From assembly GCA_031290625.1 (NCBI GenBank), contig JAITND010000052.1, positions 1 through 52,575 on the forward strand: 52,575 bases of DNA, read 5' to 3'. Numbering within the stretch: position 1 is the stretch's first letter; each line of letters opens with the position of its first letter. This DNA comes from Endomicrobium sp. GTDB lineage: Bacteria; Elusimicrobiota; Endomicrobiia; Endomicrobiales; Endomicrobiaceae. Positions 1 to 8,462 of the stretch are shown here, one piece after another. The position numbers and the translations under genes were made by a program. Under the pieces are notes generated by a model, which saw only the letters and a list, made by a program, of their open reading frames with translations, was not told the origin of the DNA and searched no databases.

Positions 1-1
1 A

Positions 2-118
2 AGACTAATGGGCGATCCTAGATTTAAAGCTTTTCAGAAAAAAGCGCTGGCGTCGTATAATAAATTAGTTAGACAGAGGACTGCTCGGAGCGGCGCCCAG
101 GTTAACACACATAATTAA
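2..118 (+). CDS. 3' end of an unknown protein (partial)
   Basis: An open frame enters from the left edge and ends at TAA 116-118. The visible 38 residues are basic and hydrophilic (KAFQKKALASYNKLVRQR is typical of a soluble C-terminus). There is an in-frame ATG at position 8, but no ribosome binding site can be judged there, so I take this as the tail of a longer gene lying outside the window. I do not recognise the family. A short GC hairpin (CCGC-TAAG-GCGG) near 212-223, followed by a few T, could be a weak terminator for it. Confidence 0.35.
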   Translation, partial: RLMGDPRFKAFQKKALASYNKLVRQRTARSGAQVNTHN

Positions 119-259
119 CATGAAGGGGGCTACTTTTTTGTTGAATTTTCAATGTTTTTTGCGATTAAAGAAGACGAAAAAAGTGAGGAAAGGGGTTTAA
201 ACGCCGCTAAGGCGGTATTTTGGGTTGGGCTTTTCAAGGTAATTTAGATAACTGATACC

Positions 260-436
260 TCACAATTCATCCAAAGCCGTAGGACATTTCATCCGCTCTG
301 TGTCGTTTAACGCATTCGCTATTACTTGCTTAATAAGTTCTTTTCCCTTTACATGATTCATTTTATCCTCCTGTCCTAAATCATTATGAGCAATCTCTAT
401 CCATTTTGAATAAAGTAAAACATCATACTCATTCAT
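260..436 (-). CDS. small unknown protein, 58 aa
   Basis: The frame starts at ATG 434-436, preceded by a TAGGAAA ribosome-binding-like stretch, and ends at TGA 260-262. An internal ATG at 359-361 sits behind a perfect AGGAGG and would give a 33-residue product, so two starts compete. The protein is hydrophilic with a Lys/Asn-rich middle and ends in ALDEL. The ORF just upstream stops a few bases before this start, which suggests a mini-operon of small genes. No family recognised. It may equally be the remnant of a decayed gene. Confidence 0.35.
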   Translation of the reverse strand: MNEYDVLLYSKWIEIAHNDLGQEDKMNHVKGKELIKQVIANALNDTERMKCPTALDEL

Positions 437-440
437 TTTC

Positions 441-578
441 CTACAATTTTTTTGCCATTAACGAAAATACCAAAAAAGACATTTCGTCTTTTGCATATAT
501 TTTTACAGCTCCAAGTCTAACTGCCTCTTCTTTTTTGACATATCTAAATATATCCATAAGCACATTAAAAACAATCAT
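441..578 (-). CDS. small unknown protein, 45 aa
   Basis: The frame runs from ATG 576-578 to TAG 441-443 and is followed 4 bases later by the start of the next small ORF. The 45 residues show a hydrophobic start and a charged centre (VKKEEAVRLGAVKIYAKDE). No clear ribosome binding site precedes the ATG. An in-frame TAA lies just upstream, so the gene cannot extend further. Coding status is uncertain; the tight packing with its neighbours on the same strand is the main support. Confidence 0.3.
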   Translation of the reverse strand: MIVFNVLMDIFRYVKKEEAVRLGAVKIYAKDEMSFLVFSLMAKKL

Positions 579-618
579 AGCACATTATTTATTATCGCCA
601 AACTATTGTCTGCAATTG

Positions 619-930
619 TTACCGTTTTAGCATAAATACGCGCATTTGCTTCAAGAAACGTAAAGAATTTCTTAAATCAAATATAGCGTAAATTTTATTT
701 TCTTTTTCGTCAATAACAGCTAAATAAGAACATTCTGAACTATTACCTATCTCTTCTGAAGATATAAACTCATTAGCATCTTTAATTTTTATCAATTCTT
801 CAGCAGACAACTCTCTTAATTTTATACATAAACTCTCCGTATGAAACCATAATTTCACATTTCTCACGCTAGTTATAACGCAAAAATATAAAAATACCAA
901 ATATTTTATTTGTAAGCGACAAATGAGCAA
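619..930 (-). CDS. unknown protein, up to 103 aa
   Basis: This frame is open for 103 residues and ends at 619. The first ~25 residues are hydrophobic and may be untranslated; a GTG near residue 22 would give a shorter protein starting VRNVKLWFHTES. The second half looks like a real globular domain, with alternating charged and hydrophobic segments (SYLAVIDEKENKIYAIFDLR, a beta-hairpin-like pattern). It is the first of three closely spaced small minus-strand ORFs. I recognise no family; it could be an accessory or relic gene. Confidence 0.4.
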   Translation of the reverse strand: MLICRLQIKYLVFLYFCVITSVRNVKLWFHTESLCIKLRELSAEELIKIKDANEFISSEEIGNSSECSYLAVIDEKENKIYAIFDLRNSLRFLKQMRVFMLKR

Positions 931-1037
931 ACTTGATAAGACTTGATAACGCTTGATAACTTTAAACTGTTATTATTTCCCGTCGGAAGATATGTTAAAA
1001 ATCATTATAACGTCTAAGGTTCAAAAAGATACTCAAA

Positions 1038-1110
1038 AGCCGATGAGAGGACTTGAACCTCCGGCCCATTGCTTACGAAGCAATTGCTCTACCAGCTGAG
1101 CTACATCGGC
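1038..1110 (-). tRNA. tRNA-Thr (anticodon CGT)
   Basis: Read on the minus strand, the sequence folds as a complete cloverleaf: acceptor GCCGATG/CATCGGC, D arm GCTC...GAGC, anticodon stem ATTGC/GCAAT with loop TTCGTAA, and a T arm with TTCAAGT. The loop gives anticodon CGT, reading ACG (Thr). The 3' CCA is not encoded. It lies 37 bases downstream of tRNA-Phe on the same strand, so the two are probably co-transcribed. Confidence 0.95.
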
Positions 1111-1147
1111 AAAACTGACAACCATGGTTGGATTGAAGTAAAAAATA

Positions 1148-1220
1148 TGCTGAGGGACAGAATTGAACTGTCGACACCAGGTTTTTCAGACCTGTGCTCT
1201 ACCGACTGAGCTACCTCAGC
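1148..1220 (-). tRNA. tRNA-Phe (anticodon GAA)
   Basis: The minus strand gives acceptor GCTGAGG/CCTCAGC, D arm GCTC AGTCGGTA GAGC, anticodon stem CAGGT/ACCTG with loop CTGAAAA (anticodon GAA) and T arm GACAG TTCAATT CTGTC. Discriminator is A and CCA is not encoded. It follows the ytxH-like gene by 15 bases and may be part of the 3' end of the long cell-wall transcript, released by processing. Confidence 0.95.
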
Positions 1221-1235
1221 ATGCCTAAAACTGCT

Positions 1236-1502
1236 TTACTTTCTGATATGACCTTCAAAAGCTTTTTTACCGGCTTCAAAAACTTCGTTTATTTTGTCTT
1301 TTCCTTCTTCGTAAATCTTACGTCCCTTTTCGGTTAAATCCTCACCTAAATCTTTAACCGTATCGGCAACATCTTCACTAAATCTCTTTATGTCGCGCCT
1401 TGTTTCTTTGCCAGACTTAGGAGCATACAATATGCCAAGAGCCGCTCCTATCAATCCGCCTAAAATAAAAGCAAATAAAGTATCTTTATTATTATTGCTC
1501 AT
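1236..1502 (-). CDS. YtxH-domain membrane-associated protein
   Basis: An 88-residue protein with one N-terminal glycine-rich membrane segment (FAFILGGLIGAALGILYAP, about residues 10-28), then the APKSGKETRRD turn and an amphipathic, charged helix to the C-terminus. This is the YtxH-domain layout (PF12732). These are small envelope or stress-associated proteins without a defined reaction. It overlaps the 3' end of the preceding membrane-protein gene by 11 bases, and the pair looks co-translated at the distal end of the cell-wall operon. Confidence 0.75.
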   Translation of the reverse strand: MSNNNKDTLFAFILGGLIGAALGILYAPKSGKETRRDIKRFSEDVADTVKDLGEDLTEKGRKIYEEGKDKINEVFEAGKKAFEGHIRK

Positions 1503-1827
1503 TTTCTTCCCCCGTCCGCTTTTTTCTTTTGTTAACGCTTGACAAAGCGTAAAAGATAAGAGAAACTGCTGAAATAACCGGAGATGGTATTTTTTCGGTT
1601 AACGAGACGACTTTGCTTGACACCCTGCTTACAACGTCTAATTCAGAGTTGAGTTTATGTAAAGCCTTTTCAAACTCTACAGCCGTCTTTCTAACTCTAA
1701 CAAGAGTAATTATCAAAAAAACTATGCCGACCGTCGCAGAAACGGCTATTAAAGCCGACGCAATAACTATTGCCAATTCGCATGATTTCATGGAAAAAAT
1801 TATAACATAAACCTCCCCGCATGTCAA
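1492..1827 (-). CDS. single-pass membrane protein, DUF948-like
   Basis: Up to 111 residues: one transmembrane helix near the N-terminus (LAIVIASALIAVSATVGIVF), then a helix with spaced hydrophobics and a basic tail (SSVNKRKKRTG). The arrangement, and its position directly before a ytxH-like gene, match DUF948-type proteins. The start at 1827 overlaps the uvrB stop; an alternative ATG at 1791 begins MKSCEL. A GGGGAGG stretch lies between the two candidate starts, so the true start is undecided. Function unknown; likely an envelope protein acting with the YtxH partner. Confidence 0.6.
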   Translation of the reverse strand: MTCGEVYVIIFSMKSCELAIVIASALIAVSATVGIVFLIITLVRVRKTAVEFEKALHKLNSELDVVSRVSSKVVSLTEKIPSPVISAVSLIFYALSSVNKRKKRTGEENEQ

Positions 1828-3863
1828 TTTTTCTTGCCTCTTTTTTTCTTTCCCGACGATGAGTCGCCTGATTTCATATTCTTTAATTCAAGCGTTTTAT
1901 CTCTTAGAACTGCGGCTGTCTCAAAATCCAGATTTTCAGCCGCATCTTTCATCTGCGATTCCAATTCTTTGATTATGCTGTCAATATTTTTAGGCGTAAC
2001 CGCATAGTCAAATTTTTCTTCTTCAACAATTTGCGCCATAGACTTTTGTCTTGATAAATTTTGAAACTCGTCAAGCTCATGAACGGCTTTTATTATTGTC
2101 TTAGGCTCAATATTATTCTTTTTGTTATATTCAATCTGTTTTTTTCTACGGCGGTTCATCTCGGTTAAAGCTCTCTGCATTGAACCTGTCATAACATCGG
2201 CGTAAAAAATAACGCGGCCGTCTACATTTCTTGCGGCTCGCCCGCAAATTTGTATAAGAGTAGATTCAGAACGCAAAAACCCTTCTTTGTCGGCATCCAA
2301 AACAGCCACAAAAGACACTTCAGGCAAATCCAACCCTTCCCTCAAAAGATTTATTCCCACTAAAGCGTCAAACTTGCCCAAACGAAGGTTTTTGAGGATT
2401 TCTATTCTCTCCAACGTTTCTATTTCTGAATGTAAATATTCAACTTTAAAACCTTTCTCTTTAAGATAAAATGCTAAATCCTCGGCAGTTTTTTTTGTAA
2501 GAGTAGTAATCAATGTTCTTTGTTTTCTATCAACCGTTTTTTTGATTTCGCTCATCAAGTCTTGCACTTGTCCTTCAATCGGACGAATGATAACTTCAGG
2601 ATCCACAAGACCTGTCGGACGGATAATTAAATCAACCGTATTCTTTTTACTTCTTTCAAGCTCATAAGTTCCAGGCGTAGCAGATACCGTCATGATCTTT
2701 TTTACAAGCCGTTCAAACTCATTAAATCTTAACGGTCTGTTATCAAGCGCAGACGGAAGTCTAAAACCAAAATCTATAAGAGTCTGTTTTCTACTCCTAT
2801 CGCCTTCGTACATTCCCCTAATTTGCGGTAGAGATATATGCGACTCGTCGGCTATCATTAAAAAATCGCCGTTATCCTGCAGAAAATAATCTATAAGGGT
2901 AGTCGGTCTTGCCTCTTTAGAATTTCCAGATAAATGTCTTGAATAATTTTCAACGCCATTACAAAATCCTGTTTCCCTCAACATTTCCATATCATATTTT
3001 GTTCTCTGCTCAAGCCTCTGAGCTTCCAACGGCTTATTTTGAGCTTTTAAAACCTTAAGGCGTTCGTACAATTCAATCTGTATATTTTTCAAGGCTCTTT
3101 CAATCTTTTCTCTATCTGTAACAAACAACTTTGCAGGATATATGCACGCCTTGTCTTTTTTGTTTATTACCGCTCCTGTAAGAGGATTAAACTCTTTAAT
3201 ACTTTCTATTTCGTCTCCATAAAATTCAACCCTTATAGCAGTCTCAAGATAAGCGGGAAAAATTTCAACCGTATCGCCTTTAACCCTAAAACGCCCTCTT
3301 ATAAATTCAACTTCATTCCTTTCATAGCGACTTGCCACAAGCTCGGATAGTAAACTTTTCATTGATTTTTCTTTACCTGCAAGAATTTCAATGCACATAT
3401 TTTGATAGTCTTTTGGCGAACCAAGATTGTATATGCATGAAACCGACGCCACCACAATAACGTCCTTTCTTTCAAGTAGAGACGTTGTGGCTTTAAGTCT
3501 AAGTCTGTCTATGCGGTCGTTTATAGAAGCGTCTTTTTCTATATACGTATCGCTTGAAGGAATATAAGCTTCGGGTTGGTAGTAATCATAATAAGAAATA
3601 AAATATTCAACCGCATTATTTGGAAAAAAGGATTTAAACTCGGCATAAGTTTGAGCTGCTAAAATTTTATTTGGGGAAATTATAAGAGTAGGCTTTTGAA
3701 GCTTTTCTATTACGTTAGCCATAACAAAAGTTTTGCCTGAACCTGTGACGCCAAGCAAAGCTTGAGAGTCTTTACCTTTAAGATAATTATGATAAAGCTC
3801 GTCTATTGCGTGAGGCTGATCGCCCGAAGGTTTGAAGTTAGATACTAATTTAAACTTTCCCAT
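1824..3863 (-). CDS. uvrB: UvrABC excinuclease subunit B
   Basis: UvrB is the damage-verifying helicase-like subunit of nucleotide excision repair; it is loaded by UvrA and then recruits UvrC. At 679 residues it has normal length. Visible are the Walker A GVTGSGKTF (about residue 40), the SYYDYYQPEAYIP beta-hairpin, the DESH motif, SATPGTYE, the C-terminal helicase block with GLDLPEVS and QICGRAARN, and a C-terminal UVR domain (LDFETAAVLRDKTLELK) that contacts UvrC. It overlaps the end of murG by 14 bases, so this repair gene is carried in the cell-wall operon, an unusual location. Confidence 0.97.
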   Translation of the reverse strand: MGKFKLVSNFKPSGDQPHAIDELYHNYLKGKDSQALLGVTGSGKTFVMANVIEKLQKPTLIISPNKILAAQTYAEFKSFFPNNAVEYFISYYDYYQPEAYIPSSDTYIEKDASINDRIDRLRLKATTSLLERKDVIVVASVSCIYNLGSPKDYQNMCIEILAGKEKSMKSLLSELVASRYERNEVEFIRGRFRVKGDTVEIFPAYLETAIRVEFYGDEIESIKEFNPLTGAVINKKDKACIYPAKLFVTDREKIERALKNIQIELYERLKVLKAQNKPLEAQRLEQRTKYDMEMLRETGFCNGVENYSRHLSGNSKEARPTTLIDYFLQDNGDFLMIADESHISLPQIRGMYEGDRSRKQTLIDFGFRLPSALDNRPLRFNEFERLVKKIMTVSATPGTYELERSKKNTVDLIIRPTGLVDPEVIIRPIEGQVQDLMSEIKKTVDRKQRTLITTLTKKTAEDLAFYLKEKGFKVEYLHSEIETLERIEILKNLRLGKFDALVGINLLREGLDLPEVSFVAVLDADKEGFLRSESTLIQICGRAARNVDGRVIFYADVMTGSMQRALTEMNRRRKKQIEYNKKNNIEPKTIIKAVHELDEFQNLSRQKSMAQIVEEEKFDYAVTPKNIDSIIKELESQMKDAAENLDFETAAVLRDKTLELKNMKSGDSSSGKKKRGKKN

Positions 3864-4941
3864 ATTTTATACATTTAATTATTTCCTCATATATTATTTC
3901 TTGCGGCAGCTTCACAACGTTTTTTAAGGCAACTTTTTTTGCGTTTATCTTAAGAAATTCAACGGCTTCCAATAGATTTCTTTCTGTAAAATCTTTTTCT
4001 TCAATTACTGTTACTCTTCCTTTTTCTTCAATTTCTTTAGCATTCCAATATTGATGATTGTCTGTCGCATGCGGGTATGGAATTAAAACAGCGGGCTTTC
4101 CCAAAGTCTTAAGCTCAAAAACAGTTCCCGCCCCTGAACGCGATATAGCCATATCGCACGCAGCATAAGCGTACGCTATATTGTGCATGTAGGCAAATAT
4201 TTTGTAATCCGCGCGTACTCCTACAATCTTTTGTATCCTTGTAAAATCTTTTGCGCCAGTTATATGAATCGCTTGCATTTCATTACTTGAGGCAAAACGC
4301 AAAAGAGCTTTACGCGCAATTTCATTCAATTTGGCCGCTCCCAAACTGCCGCCGAAAACTAAAACCGTAAAAATATTGGCATTTAAACTAAGCCATTTTA
4401 AAGCGTCGTTCTTTGATACGGCAAAAATATCTTTCCTGACCGGACAACCAGAAATAACAAGATTTTTATTTTTAAAGTATTTTTCAGAAAAACTAAAACT
4501 TACAAAAGTTTTATCTGCTATTTTATTTATAAGCATATTAGCTTTCCCGGGAATTGTATTCTGTTCGTGTATAAAAGTTTTCTTTCCTAAAATTTTAGCG
4601 GCAAATAACGCCGGAACGGCAAGGTACCCTCCCGTTCCGATAACGGCGAAAGGATTTATATAAAAAATATGTTTTAAAGCTTTAAAAAAAGAAATTTTTA
4701 ATCTAGCTAAAAACACTACAAATGAAAATGAAAACTTTGTAGGCATTCCAACCATATTAAAAGCCACGTATTGAAAACCGCTGTTGTTTAAAATTTCAAG
4801 AGATGCAGAATTATTATTTATAAAAAAAATAGAATTGTAGCCTTTGCTTTGAAACTCTTTAGCCAAAGCTATGCCCGGGTATATATGCCCGCCTGTGCCG
4901 CTTGCCGCAATGATAATATTTTTCTTTTTATTTGCTTTCAT
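3850..4941 (-). CDS. murG: UDP-GlcNAc:undecaprenyl-PP-MurNAc-pentapeptide GlcNAc transferase
   Basis: MurG adds GlcNAc to lipid I to make lipid II on the inner membrane face. The 363-residue protein has the N-terminal GTGGHIYPGIALAKE loop, a hydrophobic membrane-docking patch near residues 65-95, the C-domain G-loop FGGSLGAAKLN, and the donor-binding region SRSGAGTVFELKTLGKPAVLIPYPHATDNHQ-like (split here by nothing unusual). It follows ftsW by 6 bases and overlaps uvrB. In many genomes murC and murB would follow; here they do not. Confidence 0.96.
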   Translation of the reverse strand: MKANKKKNIIIAASGTGGHIYPGIALAKEFQSKGYNSIFFINNNSASLEILNNSGFQYVAFNMVGMPTKFSFSFVVFLARLKISFFKALKHIFYINPFAVIGTGGYLAVPALFAAKILGKKTFIHEQNTIPGKANMLINKIADKTFVSFSFSEKYFKNKNLVISGCPVRKDIFAVSKNDALKWLSLNANIFTVLVFGGSLGAAKLNEIARKALLRFASSNEMQAIHITGAKDFTRIQKIVGVRADYKIFAYMHNIAYAYAACDMAISRSGAGTVFELKTLGKPAVLIPYPHATDNHQYWNAKEIEEKGRVTVIEEKDFTERNLLEAVEFLKINAKKVALKNVVKLPQEIIYEEIIKCIKYGKV

Positions 4942-4947
4942 TCCGTT

Positions 4948-6045
4948 TTATCTTTTACCGTAATGCGATAAATTTATCAATATTCCAGCTGCAGCCATAC
5001 TTATAACAAGAGACGTTCCGCCAAAAGATATAAAGGGAAGAGGAAGCCCCTTTGCTGGAAATACTCCCGTGGCAACAGACAAATTTATAACTGCTTGAAA
5101 AACAATAACAAACGTTATGCCTAAACACAAATATTCAGAAAAAACGTCAGGCATATGTTTGCTCATCTTTATGCCTTTAAAAAATAGATAGATAAAAAAA
5201 GAAACAACGGCGCAAGCGCCAAAAAAACCCAACTCTTCTCCAATAATAGGAAAAATAAAATCGGTGTGAGCTTCAGGTAGATACATAAGTTTCATCTCGC
5301 TTTTACCTAGTCCTCTGCCAAAAAATCCGCCAGCGCCTAAAGCATTTAAAGACTGTTTCACTTGATATGAAGCAGCGTCAATATTTATAAAAGACGCTAA
5401 ATAATCGCGGAACCTTGCAAGTCTGTACGGTTTTGTGATTATTTCTTCAGCAATCAACAATGCGCCAACTGTCCCGCTAAAAAGAACGACCTTAATTTGC
5501 AGACCTGCGCAAAAAAGCATAGCAAAACACGCTGCAGCTATCAGAATAGGCGTACCCAAATCAGGTTCTAATGCAATAGGACACAACATAAAAAGAATTA
5601 TTGACAACGGAGCTATCAGACCTTTTAATTTCTCAATCATGTCCTTCTTTCTTGATATAAAATCAGCAATTATTATAACTATCGCTATTTTTGCAAATTC
5701 AGAGGGTTGAATAGTGAAGAAGCCAAAACTCAGCCATCGTTTCGCCCCAAGCCTTGATGCTCCAAAAAACAACACAGCTACAACCAAAAGCCAAGAAAGA
5801 ATATAAATTACTTTTGCATGTCTTTTATAAAACTTATAGTTGATTACAAAAGCCGTTGTAAACATTGCTCCAAACCCTACTAAAAGCCACAACATTTGCT
5901 TCAAAAAAAACTTGTATGGACTAGACCATCTGATATACGCGCTAATAAAGCTAGAAGAAAAAACCATGACCGTTCCAAAAATAACGCACAAACATATCAA
6001 GACTATAAGCATGCGATCTGATTTCTTAAAATCTATTTTAAACAT
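4948..6045 (-). CDS. ftsW: SEDS peptidoglycan glycosyltransferase FtsW
   Basis: FtsW polymerises lipid II at the septum together with the FtsI transpeptidase. The 365-residue sequence is a multi-helix membrane protein with SEDS hallmarks: GFGAMFTTAF and GAKRWLSFGFFTIQPSEFAKIA near residues 95-120, a long extracytoplasmic loop with GRGLGKSEMKLMYLPEAHTDFIF, and the C-terminal PFISFGGTSL. Its place between murD and murG, with ftsI in the same operon, favours FtsW over the rod-shape paralogue RodA. Confidence 0.94.
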   Translation of the reverse strand: MFKIDFKKSDRMLIVLICLCVIFGTVMVFSSSFISAYIRWSSPYKFFLKQMLWLLVGFGAMFTTAFVINYKFYKRHAKVIYILSWLLVVAVLFFGASRLGAKRWLSFGFFTIQPSEFAKIAIVIIIADFISRKKDMIEKLKGLIAPLSIILFMLCPIALEPDLGTPILIAAACFAMLFCAGLQIKVVLFSGTVGALLIAEEIITKPYRLARFRDYLASFINIDAASYQVKQSLNALGAGGFFGRGLGKSEMKLMYLPEAHTDFIFPIIGEELGFFGACAVVSFFIYLFFKGIKMSKHMPDVFSEYLCLGITFVIVFQAVINLSVATGVFPAKGLPLPFISFGGTSLVISMAAAGILINLSHYGKR

Positions 6046-6053
6046 ATCTTCGC

Positions 6054-7367
6054 CTATAACTTGCGCACAAGTTGTTTAAAAACGCTTCCTCGTTCTTCAA
6101 AATCTTTAAATTGATCAAAAGAAGCGCATGCCGGGGAAAGCAACACCGTATCGCGCGGCGCTGAAACTTTGTAAATTTTATTAACCGCATTTTCTATATT
6201 GCCGCAATCGTAAAAATTAGTAGTCCCGCTTAAATCATTTCTTATTTTATTAGAAGCTTCGCCTATAAGGAAAATTGCTTTGACTTTGTCTTTTACAAGG
6301 TTCTTTAAAGGCAAATAAGGAAAACCTTTATCTCTCCCGCCCATAATAATCAAAACATTTTTATCAAAAGATTCCAAAGCAACCCTTGTTGAATCTATAT
6401 TCGTTGATTTTGAATCGTTATAGTAATCTGCTCCGTTTACAGTTTTAACAAACTCTATTCTGTGTTCCACGCCTTTATATTTTGAAATAACTTTTTCTAT
6501 ATCTTTTGGATTTACGCCGGCAACATACGCCGCCGCTGTTGCCGCCAAAATATTTTCTATGTTATGGCTTCCTACTATATTGATTTTAGGTTCTATTTCA
6601 AAATATTTTTTGCCGACTTTTATCGCTATTTTACCGTTGTTATAAAAGATACCTTTATTTAACGCTTTCTTGCTGAAATAAATTAAATTCGCTTTAACTT
6701 TTAAGCTTATTCTTCTGCATATTTTGTCGTCATAATTTAATATTGCAAAATCTCCGCGCCGTTGGTTTATAAACGCATTCTCTTTTGCCTTTATATAAGC
6801 GTTCATAGTCTTATGATGTTCAAGGTGATCCGGAGTAATATTTAATAAAACTGAAATATCAGGTCTAAAATTTGGCGTATCTTGTAGTTGATAACTTGAA
6901 AGCTCCATTGTAATATGCGTATTTTCCCCAGTTTTTAAAGCTTTATCCGCCAAAGGCGCGCCTATGTTACCGGCGACTATAGAGTCTTTATAAACCGATT
7001 TTATTATTTTAGCCGTTAAATCTGTAGTTGTAGTTTTGCCGTTAGTTCCCGTTATGGCAATAATTTTTTTATATTTTGAGTTTACTAAAGAAAAGGAAAG
7101 CTCGCTTATAACGCCAATTTTCTTTTTAACAGCTTTTTTTAGTATAGGAATATCAGAATGAATCCCAGGACTCTTTACGACAATATTAGAATCTAAGATT
7201 TTGTCGGAATGCCCGCCGAATTCCGTATTAATTTTTTTATTTAATTTCTTTATCTCTCTTTTGCTTCCGGCGTCGCTAGCAAATACGTTGTAACCCAACT
7301 TTACCGCAAGATTTGCCGCCGCAACGCCGCTTTTGCCAAGTCCTAAAACGCATAAATTTTTACGCAT
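6054..7367 (-). CDS. murD: UDP-N-acetylmuramoyl-alanine--D-glutamate ligase
   Basis: MurD is the cytoplasmic ligase adding D-Glu to UDP-MurNAc-L-Ala. The 437-residue protein has an N-terminal Rossmann-like domain (LGLGKSGVAAANLA), the ATP-binding ITGTNGKTTTTDL (about residue 105), NITPDHLEHH with the metal-site acidic/His residues, and the C-terminal domain with DYYNDSKSTNID and LIMGGRDKG. SPACASFDQFKDFEERG near the end is a typical MurD tail. It sits 3 bases after mraY within the operon. Confidence 0.96.
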   Translation of the reverse strand: MRKNLCVLGLGKSGVAAANLAVKLGYNVFASDAGSKREIKKLNKKINTEFGGHSDKILDSNIVVKSPGIHSDIPILKKAVKKKIGVISELSFSLVNSKYKKIIAITGTNGKTTTTDLTAKIIKSVYKDSIVAGNIGAPLADKALKTGENTHITMELSSYQLQDTPNFRPDISVLLNITPDHLEHHKTMNAYIKAKENAFINQRRGDFAILNYDDKICRRISLKVKANLIYFSKKALNKGIFYNNGKIAIKVGKKYFEIEPKINIVGSHNIENILAATAAAYVAGVNPKDIEKVISKYKGVEHRIEFVKTVNGADYYNDSKSTNIDSTRVALESFDKNVLIIMGGRDKGFPYLPLKNLVKDKVKAIFLIGEASNKIRNDLSGTTNFYDCGNIENAVNKIYKVSAPRDTVLLSPACASFDQFKDFEERGSVFKQLVRKL

Positions 7368-7370
7368 GGC

Positions 7371-8456
7371 TCACCTCAACTTAAGCGATGCGAAAGATAA
7401 TATTGCAAGCATTATTCCAATTATCCAAAATCTTATTGTAACTTTAGTTTCAGAAAGTCCCAGCATTTCAAAATGATGGTGCAAAGGCGCCATTTTTAAA
7501 ATCCTTTTTTTAGTCCTTTTATAATAAGACACTTGAATAATAACCGATAAAGCTTCTGCGACAAAAACGCCGCCAAGTAAAACAAGAATAAGCTCCTGTT
7601 TTATAAACACCGACGACATGCCTAAAATACCGCCTAAAAATAAACTTCCCGTATCGCCCATAAAAACCTGAGCAGGGTAGGCGTTGTACCAAAGAAATCC
7701 TAATCCAGATCCAATAACGGCAAACAAAAACACTGAAATTTCCCCAGCTCCAGATACGTTAATAATTTTTAAATAATCAGCTATTTTCACGTGTCCCGCG
7801 AAATAGGCAAAAAGAGCTAAAGTAAAGGCTACTATAACTATACTTCCTATGGCAAGCCCGTCAAGTCCGTCTGTCAAATTTACAGCATTAGAACTGCCTA
7901 CAACCATAACCATAACAAGAAGCATGTACAAGAAAGAAAAATTTATAAAAAAACTTTTAACATAAGGAATATTTACCAAAGTTGTAAAGTCTGGATTTTG
8001 AGGGAAGAAACTTAAATACGCCGCAAGCGCCGCTGCAAAAAGAGTCTGTCCTAAGAGTTTTCCTCGCGCGGAAAGACCTTTTGTATTTCTTTTTTTTAAT
8101 TTTAAAAAATCGTCGCAAAAGCCAAAAAAACCAAACCAAATAGATCCTATTAAAAGCCAAATAATAAACCGATTGTCTAATCTTGCCCATAAAAGAACAG
8201 ATATTACAACCGATAATAATATTATAAGACCGCCCATTGTGGGCGTTCCTTTTTTAGATAAATGCGTTGAGGGTCCGTCAGCCCTTACCACTTGTTTGAT
8301 TTTAAATTTTGTCAATTCTCTTATAATATAAGGACCGACTATAAAACAAATCAAAATACCTGTCAGAACCGCCCCGCCAGCCCTAAAGGTAATATATTGA
8401 AATATATTAAAAGGCGTAAATACGTCGCTCAAGCTATACAGAATATGGTATAACAC
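7371..8456 (-). CDS. mraY: phospho-N-acetylmuramoyl-pentapeptide transferase
   Basis: MraY forms lipid I by transferring phospho-MurNAc-pentapeptide to undecaprenyl phosphate. The 361-residue integral membrane protein shows TPTMGG, the Mg-binding DD in GFCDDFLKLKKRNTKGLS, NLTDGLDGLAIGS, FMGDTGSLFLGG and the cytoplasmic APLHHHFEMLG loop. These motifs separate it from the WecA/TagO-like relative at 50028-50986 in the same window. It has full length and ten predicted helices by hydrophobicity. Confidence 0.97.
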   Translation of the reverse strand: MLYHILYSLSDVFTPFNIFQYITFRAGGAVLTGILICFIVGPYIIRELTKFKIKQVVRADGPSTHLSKKGTPTMGGLIILLSVVISVLLWARLDNRFIIWLLIGSIWFGFFGFCDDFLKLKKRNTKGLSARGKLLGQTLFAAALAAYLSFFPQNPDFTTLVNIPYVKSFFINFSFLYMLLVMVMVVGSSNAVNLTDGLDGLAIGSIVIVAFTLALFAYFAGHVKIADYLKIINVSGAGEISVFLFAVIGSGLGFLWYNAYPAQVFMGDTGSLFLGGILGMSSVFIKQELILVLLGGVFVAEALSVIIQVSYYKRTKKRILKMAPLHHHFEMLGLSETKVTIRFWIIGIMLAILSFASLKLR

Positions 8457-8462
8457 TTTATT

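Noticed and set aside
406-630. Plus-strand ORF of 74 codons
   Set aside because: It is antisense to the small minus-strand ORFs, has no ribosome binding site and has a composition typical of a shadow frame.
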